DNA of 64,000 nt from Pascua guehoae. Its lineage: Eukaryota > Basidiomycota > Tremellomycetes > Trichosporonales > Trichosporonaceae. The DNA lies in the NCBI GenBank assembly GCA_001600415.1, contig BCJX01000016.1, positions 808,646-872,645 of the forward strand. Reading direction: 5' to 3'. The position numbers and the translations under genes are program-made. Numbering within the stretch: the stretch's first letter is position 1; every line of letters starts with the position of its first letter. The notes beneath the pieces were generated by a model, which made no database searches, had not been told where the DNA came from, and saw nothing but the letters and a program-made list of their open reading frames with translations. Below are positions 33,119 through 43,902 of this stretch, piece by piece.

Positions 33119-33721
33119 GTCGAATCGATTGAAAGTCGAAAGACGGGGGGTAAGAGATGTTGTTGAAGGAAGAGTTGTTGCGGTGGGGGGTTCTTATATC
33201 TGCGGCCTGCAGCGCAAACCCTGATGCATGGCATGCTTGCCTCCAGACGCATTCTGTACAGTTGTCTTTGGGGTGGACGCTTTGGGAGAACATTCGTGGA
33301 GAAATGGTCGGATGCGGAGGCAGTTGCAAAGTACGCTAAATTTCAGTGAACCGTGACAGTTTCGAAACTGCCAAGCGTTTCAGCAGTTTGTGAGAGCAGA
33401 CTGGTGCTCACTACACATGGCCGATTGTCTTACATGTAGATGTTGAAAATCGGGCGTAGGCAAAGACACTGGAGATTGTGAAGTTGGGTGGCCAACAACC
33501 CATGGACCAGCGACGTTGTTCCTGATAGCCGAAAGTAAGACTAAGAGGTCTCTGTGCCCGACGTCACCTATCATCAAAGCGCTGTCCTTATGCATACATA
33601 CAGGAGAGCGGCCGTGTCAACGTCAGGGGTCATGGCCCTATTCGATCGCGTGCTGAGACAAAGGCTCGCCAAGAGATGCTAGTCTGTCTATCTTTGGAGG
33701 CGCAAAGTATTGCATCACCAT
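33119..33721. other. Intergenic, upstream of the aspartic protease and downstream of the P450
   Basis: About 600 bp. The first 60 bases next to 33118 are CT-rich on the coding strand. No gene or repeat is seen. Confidence 0.4.
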
Positions 33722-35735
33722 CTAGTCCAACCGGCGGACATTCAGGGGCATCTGCTGCAATCCCAACCCTTCGACTTCCGGAACCATGACAAGCCTGTGT
33801 GTCAGTGATGGCGATACGCCAAGAAAAAGGTTTCACCCGCCAACTCACACCATCTTCTCCTTGATGTCCACCGCTGGAACCTCTGAGAACTCAAACGACC
33901 GAAGCAAGACAAAGAGCGCCGCTTTGAGCTCGAGGACTGCCAAGCGGAAGCCAAGGCAGATGCGCGGTCCGCCAAAGAATGTCACAATGTTGTGCCAAGA
34001 CGTGGGGATGGCAGGACCTGCGCTGCAGACCTTTTCTGCTTCCTCGCCTTCAGGGGTCATGAAGCGGTCAGGGTTGAATTCTGCCGCATCGGGACCCCAC
34101 AGGTCTGGCGAACAGTTGACAGCGCGCGGTTCTGCATGGTTAGCCAAGATAACCGTTATGTTGTGTACTTACGGATGACGACGACTGTACCCTTGGTGAC
34201 GGCGATGCTGTCCATCATCTTACCGTCACGCCCACGGACGGGCTTGGCCAGCGGTAGCGTCGTGTCTTCGCATGCGGCTTCCCATTGCCCATTGGTAGGT
34301 GGGTTCATGCGGAGCGACTCGCGAATGACTGCCTCGAGGTATGGCAACGAGTTGAGTTCGGCTGCGTCTGGTGTAGAAGTGGGAAGCGTCTGGAGCTCGG
34401 CGCGGAGCTTGTCCTGAATTGCTGGGTCGCGTGCGAGGGCAAGGAGCACCCAGGAGAGCGACACGGCCGTGCTTTCGTTTCCGGCGAACATCTGGCGGAT
34501 GAGCAAGACAGAGCTAGCGTTTTTGCACCCACCATAGTGGTAAGCTGCGCAACCACCTCCTCGTCAGTGAGTCGCTGCTCGGGGCGTAAGTCCGCGGCAA
34601 GGTTGGACTGGACTGAGGCGTCAGCACGCGTGCCAAAACGTTCAAGGGCATACTCACTGAGCAGCGACAGCAGGTCCTTGCCAATGTTGTCGCCCTTGGA
34701 CACACCAGAGTTGAAGGCTTGAATCTCGGCCTTCTTCTTCTCAATGAGCCGCTAGTGGCGCGTCAGCTCGGGTACATACCAGCTCGCACTGAACTTACCA
34801 TGCCAATGGGCCTTGCGATGGCTGCGGTCTCACGGCACAGACGCATCATCTTGCCAGGCTGAGGTGCCAGTCAGTACATGCCCACCCTCTCGTACCCAGT
34901 ACACAACTCACCAACTTGTCCAACGCCGGAATGGCACACTGGAGAGCAAACCACGGGTCCGACCCTTCCATGCCTTCGGCGAGGTCCTTGAATGCGCCCG
35001 CAAGGGCATCACTTTCCTGACCGTTCTGGATTGCGCCAAAGTTGTAGTCAAAACCGACGCGCCCGATGACGTCGAGTGTGTAGGCTCTGCAGGTTAGTCG
35101 GAACTCCTGCTTGACAATACTCACACTGTGAGAGGGTGAATGTTGACGTTGCAAGCATCCTTGGAATCACTCGCACCGTTGTCGACCATCTCGCCAATCT
35201 TGTCCGCGAGCTCGTTGGCAATGTCAAACACGATAGGAGTCATGCGATTGATACCCTCGGCGCCAAACGCCTTGCTCATCACCCTCCGCTGCCTGACGTA
35301 TTCGTGCCTGTCGGCCGCAACGAGGCCATTGCCGACGAGATGACCGATCATGGTGCTCATAAACGCAGGCTTCTCCCACACTTGGGGGTGCTTGTAGATG
35401 TGCGAGATAGCCTTGGGATCGTACGTGCTGATGTAATGGCCACCTGCCATGAACCGTGAACGGAAGGTGTGGCCGTACTTGTCAAACATGTTCTTGTGCC
35501 ACGAGCCCGGTTTGCCTTTGGTCTGTTCCTCGACATCGCCAACGAAGAAGCGGTAGAAAAAGTTGCCCGAGGGTTCGGGACCGGGAAGATTTCGGAATGG
35601 GAGGCGATGGGGTGCGATGTAGTAGGTGTAGAGGAGGTGACCAGCGACGAGCGCGACGCTGATCACGATGCCCAGGACCCATTGTTGCGAGTAGGACAGC
35701 GAGCGCAGGGATAGGGGTTGGAGGTCGACGGTCAT
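33722..35735 (-). CDS. Cytochrome P450, membrane-anchored
   Basis: Starts MTVDLQPLSLRSLSYSQQWV with an N-terminal membrane anchor (about residues 19-40), then the proline-rich hinge FRNLPGPEPSGN. P450 motifs follow in order: C-helix WEKPAF...RHEYVRQRRVMSKAFG, the I-helix oxygen-binding motif MFAGNESTAVSLSW, the K-helix ExxR in LPYLEAVIRESLRMNPP, and the haem loop FFGGPRICLGFRLAVLE with the axial Cys. The end is QQMPLNVRRLD at 33722 after a last intron. Six or more introns break the gene. It should be an ER monooxygenase using a CPR partner. The substrate is unknown, and I see no biosynthetic cluster around it. The CYP family cannot be given without a search. Confidence 0.9.
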
Positions 35736-37392
35736 CTTGCAGTGTCGATTGAGGACAGTGGTGAGAGTGAAGAGAGTGAAAAGAGAGAGGTTTTGTACAC
35801 GAGGAGAGACTGACACGACCACGGATTGACGCGTCAGACTTCAAAGTGGTTCGATGATCATGACGCGGGGGTGGGTCGATGTCAGCTTATCAAGTCGGCC
35901 GAAATCGCGTTGTCCGTTTCATCCCGCAACACGACCCAGGAGTGGGCCCCCGGACACTCTTGCATCACCAAGCCTTGACTTCTCTCTGTCGCCTCCGTGC
36001 ACGTGACACGGCCCTGAGCGATCGGGCCGATGCGGCGCCATGCCGATCAGGCCGACGATCCAGATGCCAAGAACGTCCGGCCACTCAACAGCAGTCTGGT
36101 GTTACGCTTAAAAAGACCATTGCCTGCTGTGGGTACACACTGGACGGCCTCGTAATCCCCCTGTGCACTCGTCTGGCCGCCCGACATCATCACACCGCGT
36201 TATTTGATTGTTGACTAACATTATCCGATGCCTACCCAAAGCCACCTACAGGATCCATGTCTGTCGTCACAAACGTAGAGGACACCTCGAAGTGTCAGTT
36301 GTTGCAACCGTTCGCTACTCAACCCCCAACTGGTAACTTCCAGTGCGTCCCCTCCCTCTTCGGTCCCGACCCAGAGTGGGTTGCACTAATCCAGCCTCCA
36401 GGTTTCCCATCAGACATTGCACGTGCAGCCCTCAAAGCCAGCCCGGTGACCTCGAGAATGCCAAGGAGCAAGCTGTCCATCTGGAGCAACCGATGGCAGG
36501 TCGAGCTGGGTTTTTGGAGGCCACGGCCCCCCGGGAGGGCGTCACCTTTTAAAGTGTTTGGGTTGGTTGGCCCGGTCCCACCTCAGGGGCGCCGGGTTGT
36601 TGTCCACCAGCCTCATCGAGCGTGCCATTTGCCAGACCTGTGGCTGTGTGCTTGACCACTGGCACCATCCGGTCGCAACAGCTGAAAAATGGTTTGACTA
36701 TGGAGACGACCGTGATACAAGCCAGCGTTGTGTTGTTCCCACAGGAAGTGCGTCTGGAGTGAAATACCACCAATCGTAGTAAGTGGCCCCGCTCACATGA
36801 CATTGGACGCCAACCACCAAGAACAGCACAACGTAGGTGCTTACAATGAGCACAGTGAGCACAGTGCATACAGTGAGTACATTGAGCAATTGTCCCGCTT
36901 GCAGTGAACGTTCTCCGCAGTACCCCAGTCATCTTACGCCACGTCTAAGATAACCCTGCGCTGAGAGGATCTGGCAGAGGTCTCCCAACGCAATGATAAG
37001 GCTAGCTACCGGAATGTCACTTCAAGTGAGGGAGAGTTGTCGGCTAAGCATGGGTCAGCACAGTATTATTGCTTAGATAAGTAAGGCGGACGTGCATGGC
37101 GCGTCATAGCCGCTTACGCATACATGCATGAAAGCTGCGTACGGTGGTGGTGTTTTGCACTAGAGGCGACGGCCGGATCGGACGTGGCCGCCTGGGGTCC
37201 CCACCCCCACCGAAACCGGCTAAGCTGTCGCCGAAGACCGAGCCCAGCCGTTTGGACCCATTGCCGGCGTGCTCCACTCAGCGTCGCTCAACACCGAACC
37301 CCATCGTGCACACGACATACATACAATCCTCATGCTTGATCTTATTCTTCTTCGCTGTTGACTCCTATTCCATCCAACGCTTGACCTGCACC
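35736..37392. promoter_or_regulatory. Divergent spacer between the P450 and the APH-like gene, with a type 2 foldback
   Basis: The genes at 35735 (minus) and 37393 (plus) diverge. The first 80 bases next to the P450 start are CT-rich on its coding strand. A type 2 foldback sits at 36517-36599. Near 36846-36890 there is a short imperfect repeat of GAGCACAGT/GAGTACATT. No gene is recognised. Confidence 0.45.
36517..36599 (+). repeat. Type 2 foldback repeat
   Basis: GGCCCCCCGGGAGGGCGTCA, then the linker TTTTAAAGTGTTTGGGTTGG and TTGG, then the second arm with CCCGGTCCCACC and GGGGCGCCGGG. The linker matches that at 29.3 kb in reverse complement and the one at 16.25 kb directly. The first hairpin is partly decayed. 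Confidence 0.7.
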
Positions 37393-38907
37393 ATGGCACC
37401 ACCCCCTAAGGACGGCACTGTCTTTGGCGACGTTCGCTCGGCGATTGACGCCGCGCGCCTCGTCCCGTATCTCGAGAAGAATGTCTCCGGTTTCAAGGGC
37501 CCGCTGACCATCAAGCAGTTCGGGGTGAGTAACCGGCGACAGCCGAGAGTGAGAACAAGTGCTTACAGTGCAGTTTGGCCAAGTAAGTGTGGAACCAACC
37601 AAGCGTGTTCTAGGTTTGTCGAGACTGACCAAACGTCTAGTCCAACCCAACATACTTTCTCCAGACCCCGTCCAAAAACTATGTCCTCCGGCGTGCGCCT
37701 GTTGGCAAGCTCCTTTCCGCGACGGCCCACCGCGTTGACCGCGAGTATCTGATTCTGGAGCGTATCAATGCGTGGAACAGCCGCCTTGCCGCTGACAAGG
37801 CCCACCTTCGTGTTCCCGTTCCCAAGGTGTATTGCCTCTGCATGGACTCGTCTGTGGCCGATGCGCCGTTCTATATCATGGAGTACCTCCAGGGCCGCAT
37901 CTTCACCGACGTTCAGATGCCCGATCTTCCCAAGGAGGAGAGGGAGGCCAAGTGAGTCAAGCCGGCAGCTGAGTTCACGGAGGCCTCGCTAACACCACCA
38001 GCTGGAAGGCGGCTGTCCACGCGCTCACCCTCCTTGCCACGGTCCCCGTCGACCAGCTCGAGCTGCCCGCTTCCTTTGCTCCTGACCCGTTCAAGAAGCC
38101 CTACTTTACCCGCCAGGTCAAGTCGATGGGCAAGGTCAGCGCTTCTCAATCCAAGGCACCAGTCAAGGGAAACCCGGGAGGCGTCCTCGGCGACATGTGG
38201 GGTTCGGACAAGTTGTGGCCGTACTACAAGCAGGGTGCTGAAAAGGTGGCCAAGGCCGATGAGGCGCATGGCGCGAGTGTCGTGCACGGCGACTACAAGC
38301 TGGACAACATGGTGAGTCCCGCCGTTACAGTCGTTGCGCCCGTGCGCCGACCCCAGGCGCTCTTGCAACATGCCTTCAGGCCACCATACTTACGCTACAG
38401 GTCTTCCACCCTACCGAGGACCGCGTGATTGGTATCCTCGACTGGGAGCTGTGTACGGTCGGCTCCCCACTCGCCGACCTCGGCAACATGACCATTCCGT
38501 TCAACTACCGCCCCCTGAGCGAAAAGGACCGCCTGGCGCTCTCCAACGTCGGCAGCGGCGCCTACCGCGGCTTCCACGGCCAGCCGTCGTCTGTGACGGG
38601 TATCCCCACACGCGACGAGCTCGAGGCCTGGTGGGTGGAGGGCATGAACCGGGGCTACGCAGCACACGCCAAGGGCTCCACAAACGCCGCCCCCGAACCG
38701 TGGGTCTTCCCGATCCCGAACCAGCCGTTTGTTCGCTCGTGGATGCTCTTCCGCCTCGGTATCATCCTCCAGGGTATCGCCGCGCGTGCGGCACTCGGGC
38801 AGGCGTCGAGTGCGAGCGCCACGTCTGAACGCAGCGGGATGGACTTTTTCGCCATGCGTGCTTGGGACGCAAAGGAGGAAGGAGAGGAGAGGGTGGCAAA
38901 GTTGTAA
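37393..38907 (+). CDS. Aminoglycoside-phosphotransferase-fold protein, ACAD10/11 N-terminal-like
   Basis: The protein runs from MAPPPKDGTVFGDVRSAID to ERVAKL. It shows the APH fold in order: a nucleotide-binding start with SNPTYFLQTPSKNYVLRRAP, a lysine/glutamate hinge region REYLILERINAW, PVPKVYCLC, the FYIMEYLQGRIF hinge, the catalytic loop VVHGDYKLDNMVF, and the metal-binding GILDWELCTVGSPLADLGNM. Introns are GTGAGT near 37.53 kb, a second near 37.58-37.64 kb, GTGAGT at 37.95 kb and GTGAGT at 38.31 kb. Relatives are the kinase-like domains of acyl-CoA dehydrogenase 10/11, which act on 4-hydroxyacyl-CoA; here the dehydrogenase half is absent. A small-molecule kinase role is likely; the substrate is inferred only. 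Confidence 0.88.
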
Positions 38908-38975
38908 GGAATAGTGTTAGAGTAGAAGACGTGCAGAGTGGAGTCCCAATATGAGCGTGAGGCGCATTGAAGACT

Positions 38976-39078
38976 CACTGGGAGGGGCCCCAGGGCGCCC
39001 CTCCCTCACCAAGTCTTGACCCTATTTCTCCTCCGTTGGCGATATGCACCAACACCCACTAAGCCCGTCGCCTGTAGA
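38976..39078 (+). repeat. Type 1 foldback repeat, decayed
   Basis: GGGAGGGGCCCCAGGGCGCC followed by CCTCCCTCAC matches the first arm of the type 1 repeat. About 60 bp on, CCCGTCGCCTGTAGACG is a worn version of the second arm. It begins about 70 bp downstream of the APH-like stop codon. Confidence 0.55.
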
Positions 39079-39399
39079 CGAAATCCATCTGACCCGTGAC
39101 AGCTAAAATAGCGAGTTCAAGGGTGGACTCCTCTGGTGGTTCGACCAACACTTCCTCTCCGCATAAAATGTGATCGTGTACAAGAACTTGTGATACCCGA
39201 ATGACGCCCGACTGGTTGCCGAAGTGGGCCGGACAATAGACAGGTGGGAGTCACATACAAGTTACCTTGCGGACCTGCGGGCACGACCTCGCGGCCTTCG
39301 GCATCGCTCTCAAGGACAGTTGTCTCATAGCTGGCTAGAGCTCCCACTCCATTTACCCGAGGCTATCGCCTCCCAAGGTGTATTGAGCCTCAGTACTTA

Positions 39400-39601
39400 C
39401 AGGTATGTCGGAAAGTCTTGAGACTACCACATTAAACTAGGCGCATGGCGCGTATACAGGGCAGTACGCAGGGCATGTGGGGATACAACAAGCAGGAAAC
39501 ATCGGTGTGCGGCGTCATTACATTGGTGTTAGAGTGTCCATGCGCACCTTTGACTAGACCGAGCTCAAAGTGGCTGTCTCAAGACTCTCCCGACACACCT
39601 G
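39400..39601. mobile_element. MITE-like element, 202 bp, TA-flanked
   Basis: Inverted ends of about 30 bp: left (TA)CAGGTATGTCGGAAAGTC and on to TTGAGAC, right (in reverse complement) (TA)CAGGTGTGTCGGGAGAGT and on to CTTGAGAC. TA lies on both sides (39398-39399 and 39602-39603). The interior has no coding frame. The ends and the TA target match the 80-bp element at 23.25 kb, so both belong to one non-autonomous family mobilised by a Tc1/mariner-type enzyme not seen here. Confidence 0.82.
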
Positions 39602-39784
39602 TACCAGCGCATACTCGCGTCATGTGATACTATCTAGGAGCCGTCCAACTGTCAATCTGAAACGTTGCATTGTGATGACCAGAAGTGGGTGCTACAACTT
39701 TATGTTGTTTTAGAACTCGATTTCCAAGATTTTCTCTCAGCGTTCCACACACCGCTCACCAGCAGTCTCATTATTACTAGCTTC

Positions 39785-41525
39785 TCAAGCTGCACTCTTG
39801 GGGGGCCCGCGTCGACTGATGTTGTGATCCTCGTCCACGAGACGTGCGCCAAACTCTTCACCTGCACCAGTCTGGTAGGCGACCTTGGAGCGTTCAAAGT
39901 GTGACGCATCGGCTTCCGGACCGACAATGATGCAGGTGATAGTGACGGCGAGGACGATGCCGATGAACACACCCTGGATACGAGCATAGTCGGGAATGTC
40001 GGTTCCGGGGATCTTGACGCGCGCCGCGACCGTTGCCTCGATCTGTCCACTGCCCGCGGACGCCATGTTGCCGAGCTGGTAGAAGAAGCCGAGGAAGATT
40101 GCGCGGAACGCAGGTGGTGAGACTTCGGAGAGGTAGACTGGGACAACACCCCATGCCGATTGCACCCCCCACTGCATAAAGAAGCCGCCGGCTGCGAGGC
40201 CGCCAAACGATTTCGGGAGGATCCAGAGCGGAATAAATGCGGCCGTCCAGAGAATCGAGAGGATGATGGCAAAGCGACGGCCAAAGTACGATGAGAGACT
40301 GCCGCCAAGGATTCCACCGGCGACCGCACCGCAGTTTGAGATAATGACAATCTTGTTGGCTTGTTGTGGGGTCAGGCCCTTTGTGGTCTTGAGGTATGTG
40401 GGGTACATGTCCTGCGAGCCGTGTGCGAGGAAGCAGAAACCTGCCATTACCACGACGCACCATACGCAACGAATCCCTCATGGTCAGCCAAGATGTCCTA
40501 AATCATTTGCCCAAGTCACTCACAATTGATTCGGAGCATGGACATTGTTTCCCTCGCCATGTGTGCCGCGGCCTGCCCCTCGGTGACACCTTCTTCCTTT
40601 GACTGTTGACGTGCTTCAAGGAACAGCTTTGATTCGGGGAGGCAGAAGCGAACAACGGCACCGAGGAACGAGAACCCGGCACCAAACCAGTACAGCGTGC
40701 GCCACGTGTGGGGCGAGTCTTGAGCGACGGTCAGGCCAATGACAGCGGCGAGGAGGTATCCCATTGCGTAACCTTGTTGAACAAGGCCAGAAACGATGCC
40801 GCGTGCTTCGACGGGTACGTTCTCAAGAGCACTGCGGGTGGTGAGTATTTCTGCCTAAATGGACCTTGGGTTCGACTTACGTTGCCACAGCCAAAGGCCA
40901 TGTTCCACCCATGATGATGCCAAACGCCGCGCGGACACCCAAGAACTGGTGGTACGTCTGCACAAAGCCCGACCCAAGCTCGAATGCCATAATGCACAGC
41001 ATGTTGACGCAAAGAGTATAGCGACGTCCATAGCGGTCTCCCATAAAGCCGAATAGGAGTGCGCCCACGACGCGGCACAGAGTCGTAACAGTCAGTGCCC
41101 ATGTCACGTCTTTCGCAGGTCGGTCAAAGTAGTGCTCGAGGTCGGTCACGGTAATGGGGACCGAGAAATAGTCGTACCTATTTTCGTCAGTGACTATTCC
41201 GACGTCTCAAGACTTACCCATCACACATCCAGCACAGCCAACCTGTAAAGAATGCCGCGTAACCCAACAATGACATACGCTGGAGAACCTTGAACGGGTT
41301 CTTGGGCATGTCCTCGTGGCGGCGAATGTTGGTAGGCGTCGGGATCATGGCCATGAGGAAGCTCTTGTCGCCTCGGCCGCCGTGCCATGTTTCCAGCTGC
41401 CACTTTACGTTTCCCCAGAACCCGCGGTGCTGGTGCTCCTCGTCGTGATAGGGTTTGGCATGGCGGTCGTGGGCGTCTTCGTCGTGGGCTTGCTCGGCCT
41501 TGTCAATCGAGTGTCGGCTGGACAT
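39785..41525 (-). CDS. JEN/SHS-type monocarboxylate:proton symporter (MFS)
   Basis: A hydrophilic His/Asp-rich N-terminus (MSSRHSIDKAEQAHDEDAHD) precedes twelve expected membrane segments. Diagnostic parts are NPFKVLQRMSLLGYAAFFTG with WLCWMCDG, a GDRYGRR loop between helices 2 and 3, and the JEN signature FLAHGSQDMYPTYL (matching HxSQDxxxT). The second half repeats the loop as YFGRRFAI. The C-terminus is cytosolic (SRRGPPKSAA). Introns lie near 41.2, 40.85 and 40.47-40.52 kb. Relatives import lactate, pyruvate, acetate or dicarboxylates with protons at the plasma membrane and are usually glucose-repressed. An upstream ATG-like start would add about 34 residues; I chose 41525 for its context. 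Confidence 0.9.
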
Positions 41526-43407
41526 GGTGGCGAGCTTGTGGTAGTAGCCGTAGTCGATTATGGGATAACTCGGAGATGGATTTGCCACTATCGTGCCCTT
41601 TGTACTCTGCAGAGAAGGGGCTGTCAAGAGCTAGACATGTGAAGACGAGAAACGCTTGGCACGCTCGATATAAACTGGTCTCAAGCTCGGTATTCGGACC
41701 TGCCTGGCCGCAGACAACTCATCCGCTTGTGGGGAAAAGGGGTGGGAGAATTGGCGGCCACCGCCTTGCGCAAGGCCGGCCCGGAAATTGTTCGTAGGCA
41801 CGGGAGACTATGACAGACAACACAAGACCACCATCAACAATGGCATGGTCCGGCGGTAAACGAAGAGTTGGCCGAGGATTGGGAACAGCAATAAGGGCGA
41901 GTCGGGCCGGTTGGCGCTAAAGGTAATCTCGGTGTGCATCTCCCTTGCACCCCGGAATTGCTGGACCCCGCCTCTTTATCAGGCCCAAGCCGAAATCCGA
42001 CCAGCTGTGTAAGCAGCTAGAGGACACGCGACCCGCCAGTTACACCAAAAAGTAACCATTATCTACTGGCGACGAGTGTCCATTTTTAGACTCCAGGTCC
42101 CTGCCAAGGCGACATGCATGCCTCACGTGCTGCCGGGGCCGACAAACGCTTCCACGGCCTCCACGGGGTAAGCCGGCCAAACCTTGACGAGCCGCGGCAA
42201 AGCGACGTCGTTGACGTCGCGTGGCGCGCGTGGGCAAGGGATGTCTTGGAATAGGCGGCGGCGTTCTCCGTCTTTGAGATGGACCATGGACCGCGGACTC
42301 CGCGGGCACCCATTAACATTGTCTGAGCCGATGACCCTCAGCCAGCGGGGCTTAATGCATGGGGTGCAGATTGGTGGCATGGTCGTCGCAAGGGTTAGTA
42401 CACGACCTGTGAAGAAGAGATAACCACACAAGAGCAGTGTTGAACATTGAGGCAGAGAGCCAGTTTCACTGCAATAATCTCCTGCAGAGCGCATGTATTG
42501 GTCGTAGCTCTTGGACACTGTACTGCAGACTCCGCACGACCTGTCCTTTGCGGCAGTCACTCTCTCCAACGCGGTTTCATCTATATGGGGCGCTTGTTTC
42601 GGTCAAGGGCCTGCTCGGTGAAAGCCCTACCAGATGGGTGGGGTTTACAAGCTCACTCAGGCAGTGATGCGAAGTACAACTGTGAACCACTGCGTCGAGC
42701 TCCAACCCATGTCGTCTGACTGGGTGTCTGTTGACACACGCTGTCCAGGCTCGAAAGGGCACTTTGCGATACTCTACGTCACCGTCTGCTTTCGGCTTGT
42801 ACAACTGATGGCGGAAGGTTGACGTGGTATTGTCTCATCTGCGAGAGGCGGCGCACCACCTTTGCTTTCAAGAACAGTGCCCAGGGACGTATGTTCGGCT
42901 TAGCTCAATTCATCCCCTGTCAGTGCTGCCTGTCATCCTCACTTCCTAGCCCATGCGCGTCATGCGCTCAACGGTCACTTGCGTATCTACTCACAGCAGA
43001 GGCTACAACACTCTGAGAGCCAGCGACGTCTTCCGGGAGGCAGCCCCCACCCACGATATGTGCCTTACCACTCGCACGGCGATAGCTCGCCCAGAGAGGG
43101 AGGGGTTGGAAGAGAGGGGGGGGAGGAGATCATCTCGTGACACAAACTATGCCTGCAGCACGCTGTTACCATCTGCCGCCGTCGCTCCACAACCGTTTCA
43201 TGCATCACACTGCAGACTTGATGCATCACACTTCAGACTTTGATTGCTCGCTACTTGTTTGGTTTCTGTTTTAGGTTGTTTCGACGACTCGGACTTCTGA
43301 ACTTCTGTCACGGCTTGCCATTTGCTAGAGCATGTTTAACGATAGTATCCGGCCATCTGGTCGTCTTTGCACTGGTCGTCGTTTAGAGGGCCTGTTCGTC
43401 TCAGACT
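41526..43407. other. Intergenic, 1.9 kb, with one doubtful small frame
   Basis: No repeat family member is seen here. A minus-strand frame at 42123-42287 with high third-position GC is listed separately. The rest has short frames without features. Confidence 0.4.
42123..42287 (-). CDS. Doubtful 54-residue frame, possibly a terminal exon or gene remnant
   Basis: An ATG at 42287 opens MVHLKDGERRRLFQDIPCPR and the frame ends VWPAYPVEAVEAFVGPGST. Codon bias resembles that of real genes here (C or G in most third positions), and an in-frame stretch upstream (WLRVIGSDNVNG) continues it without a start. It may be the last exon of a lost gene. No family is recognised. Confidence 0.3.
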   Translation of the reverse strand: MVHLKDGERRRLFQDIPCPRAPRDVNDVALPRLVKVWPAYPVEAVEAFVGPGST

Positions 43408-43902
43408 TTAGCAATCCACGCGACACCTGGCCAAGGCCTGTGGTTCCGACTTACGGTCCTTGGCCATCAGGCCCTCGTTGAGCGGCGCAATATGTGTGCT
43501 CTGGATGATGCCCGGGCGGGCCTCGCACGAGTTGCGGCGCGGACCTTTTGTCATGCGCACGTGGTCGGCGGGGATGCCCATCGGCGGCGAGCCCGGGGGC
43601 ATGTCCGGCATACTTGTTGTCTTGTGCTGGAACGGGTCAGTGAGTGTTTCACACTCTGTGAGGGAGGGCCCACAGGTCGCTCCCCGGTCAGCAGCAGGAA
43701 GCGTACCTCGGGCGAGATGAGACCTTCGTTCAGCGGCGCCAGATGCGTCGACTCTATAAGACCCGGGCGGGCCTCGCACGAGTTACGGCGCGGACCCTTG
43801 TTGGGGCGGATGTGTTCTTGGGGGATGCCCATAGGCGGCGAGCCGGCCATCTTGCCTGTCAGTACCCATCACCTCGCCTGGTGTGCGTACGTCGTCCTTC
43901 AT
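43408..43902 (-). CDS. Small protein made of two copies of a 45-residue unit
   Basis: Three exons: 43902-43891 (MKDD), 43850-43707, and 43620 to the stop at 43408, all in phase 0, giving about 122 residues. Exons 2 and 3 encode the same unit: GSPPMGIP, then HIRPNKGPRRNSCEARPGLI or HVRMTKGPRRNSCEARPGII, then STH-APLNEGL. One unit per exon points to exon duplication. An alternative donor (GTAAGTCGG) inside exon 3 could skip the stop and add a tail ending KDDQMAGYYR, with a stop at 43336; this echoes the N-terminal KDDMAG. There is no signal peptide, membrane segment or known domain. The RRNS motif could be a kinase site. Function unknown. Confidence 0.6.

Larger units (their letters stand above)
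38908..39784. other. Intergenic between convergent genes, holding a foldback and a MITE-like element
   Basis: Holds a decayed type 1 foldback (38976-39078) and the TA-flanked element at 39400-39601, both listed separately. No gene is recognised. Confidence 0.5.

Noticed and set aside
36257..36655. A 132-codon plus-strand frame
   Set aside because: It runs through a foldback repeat, has no domain and no supporting splice sites.
36846..36890. CRISPR-like array of GAGCACAGT units
   Set aside because: The units are 9-15 bp, imperfect and without spacers; a short eukaryotic minisatellite explains it.
41180..41215. AAGTCTTGAGAC inside an intron of the JEN-type gene, matching the MITE ends
   Set aside because: The match is 12 bases and partly made of the splice donor; no second inverted end is nearby, so chance is likely.
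33722..41525. A biosynthetic cluster linking the P450, APH-like protein and JEN transporter
   Set aside because: No core enzyme (PKS, NRPS, terpene synthase) is nearby; the grouping is ordinary gene order as far as can be seen.
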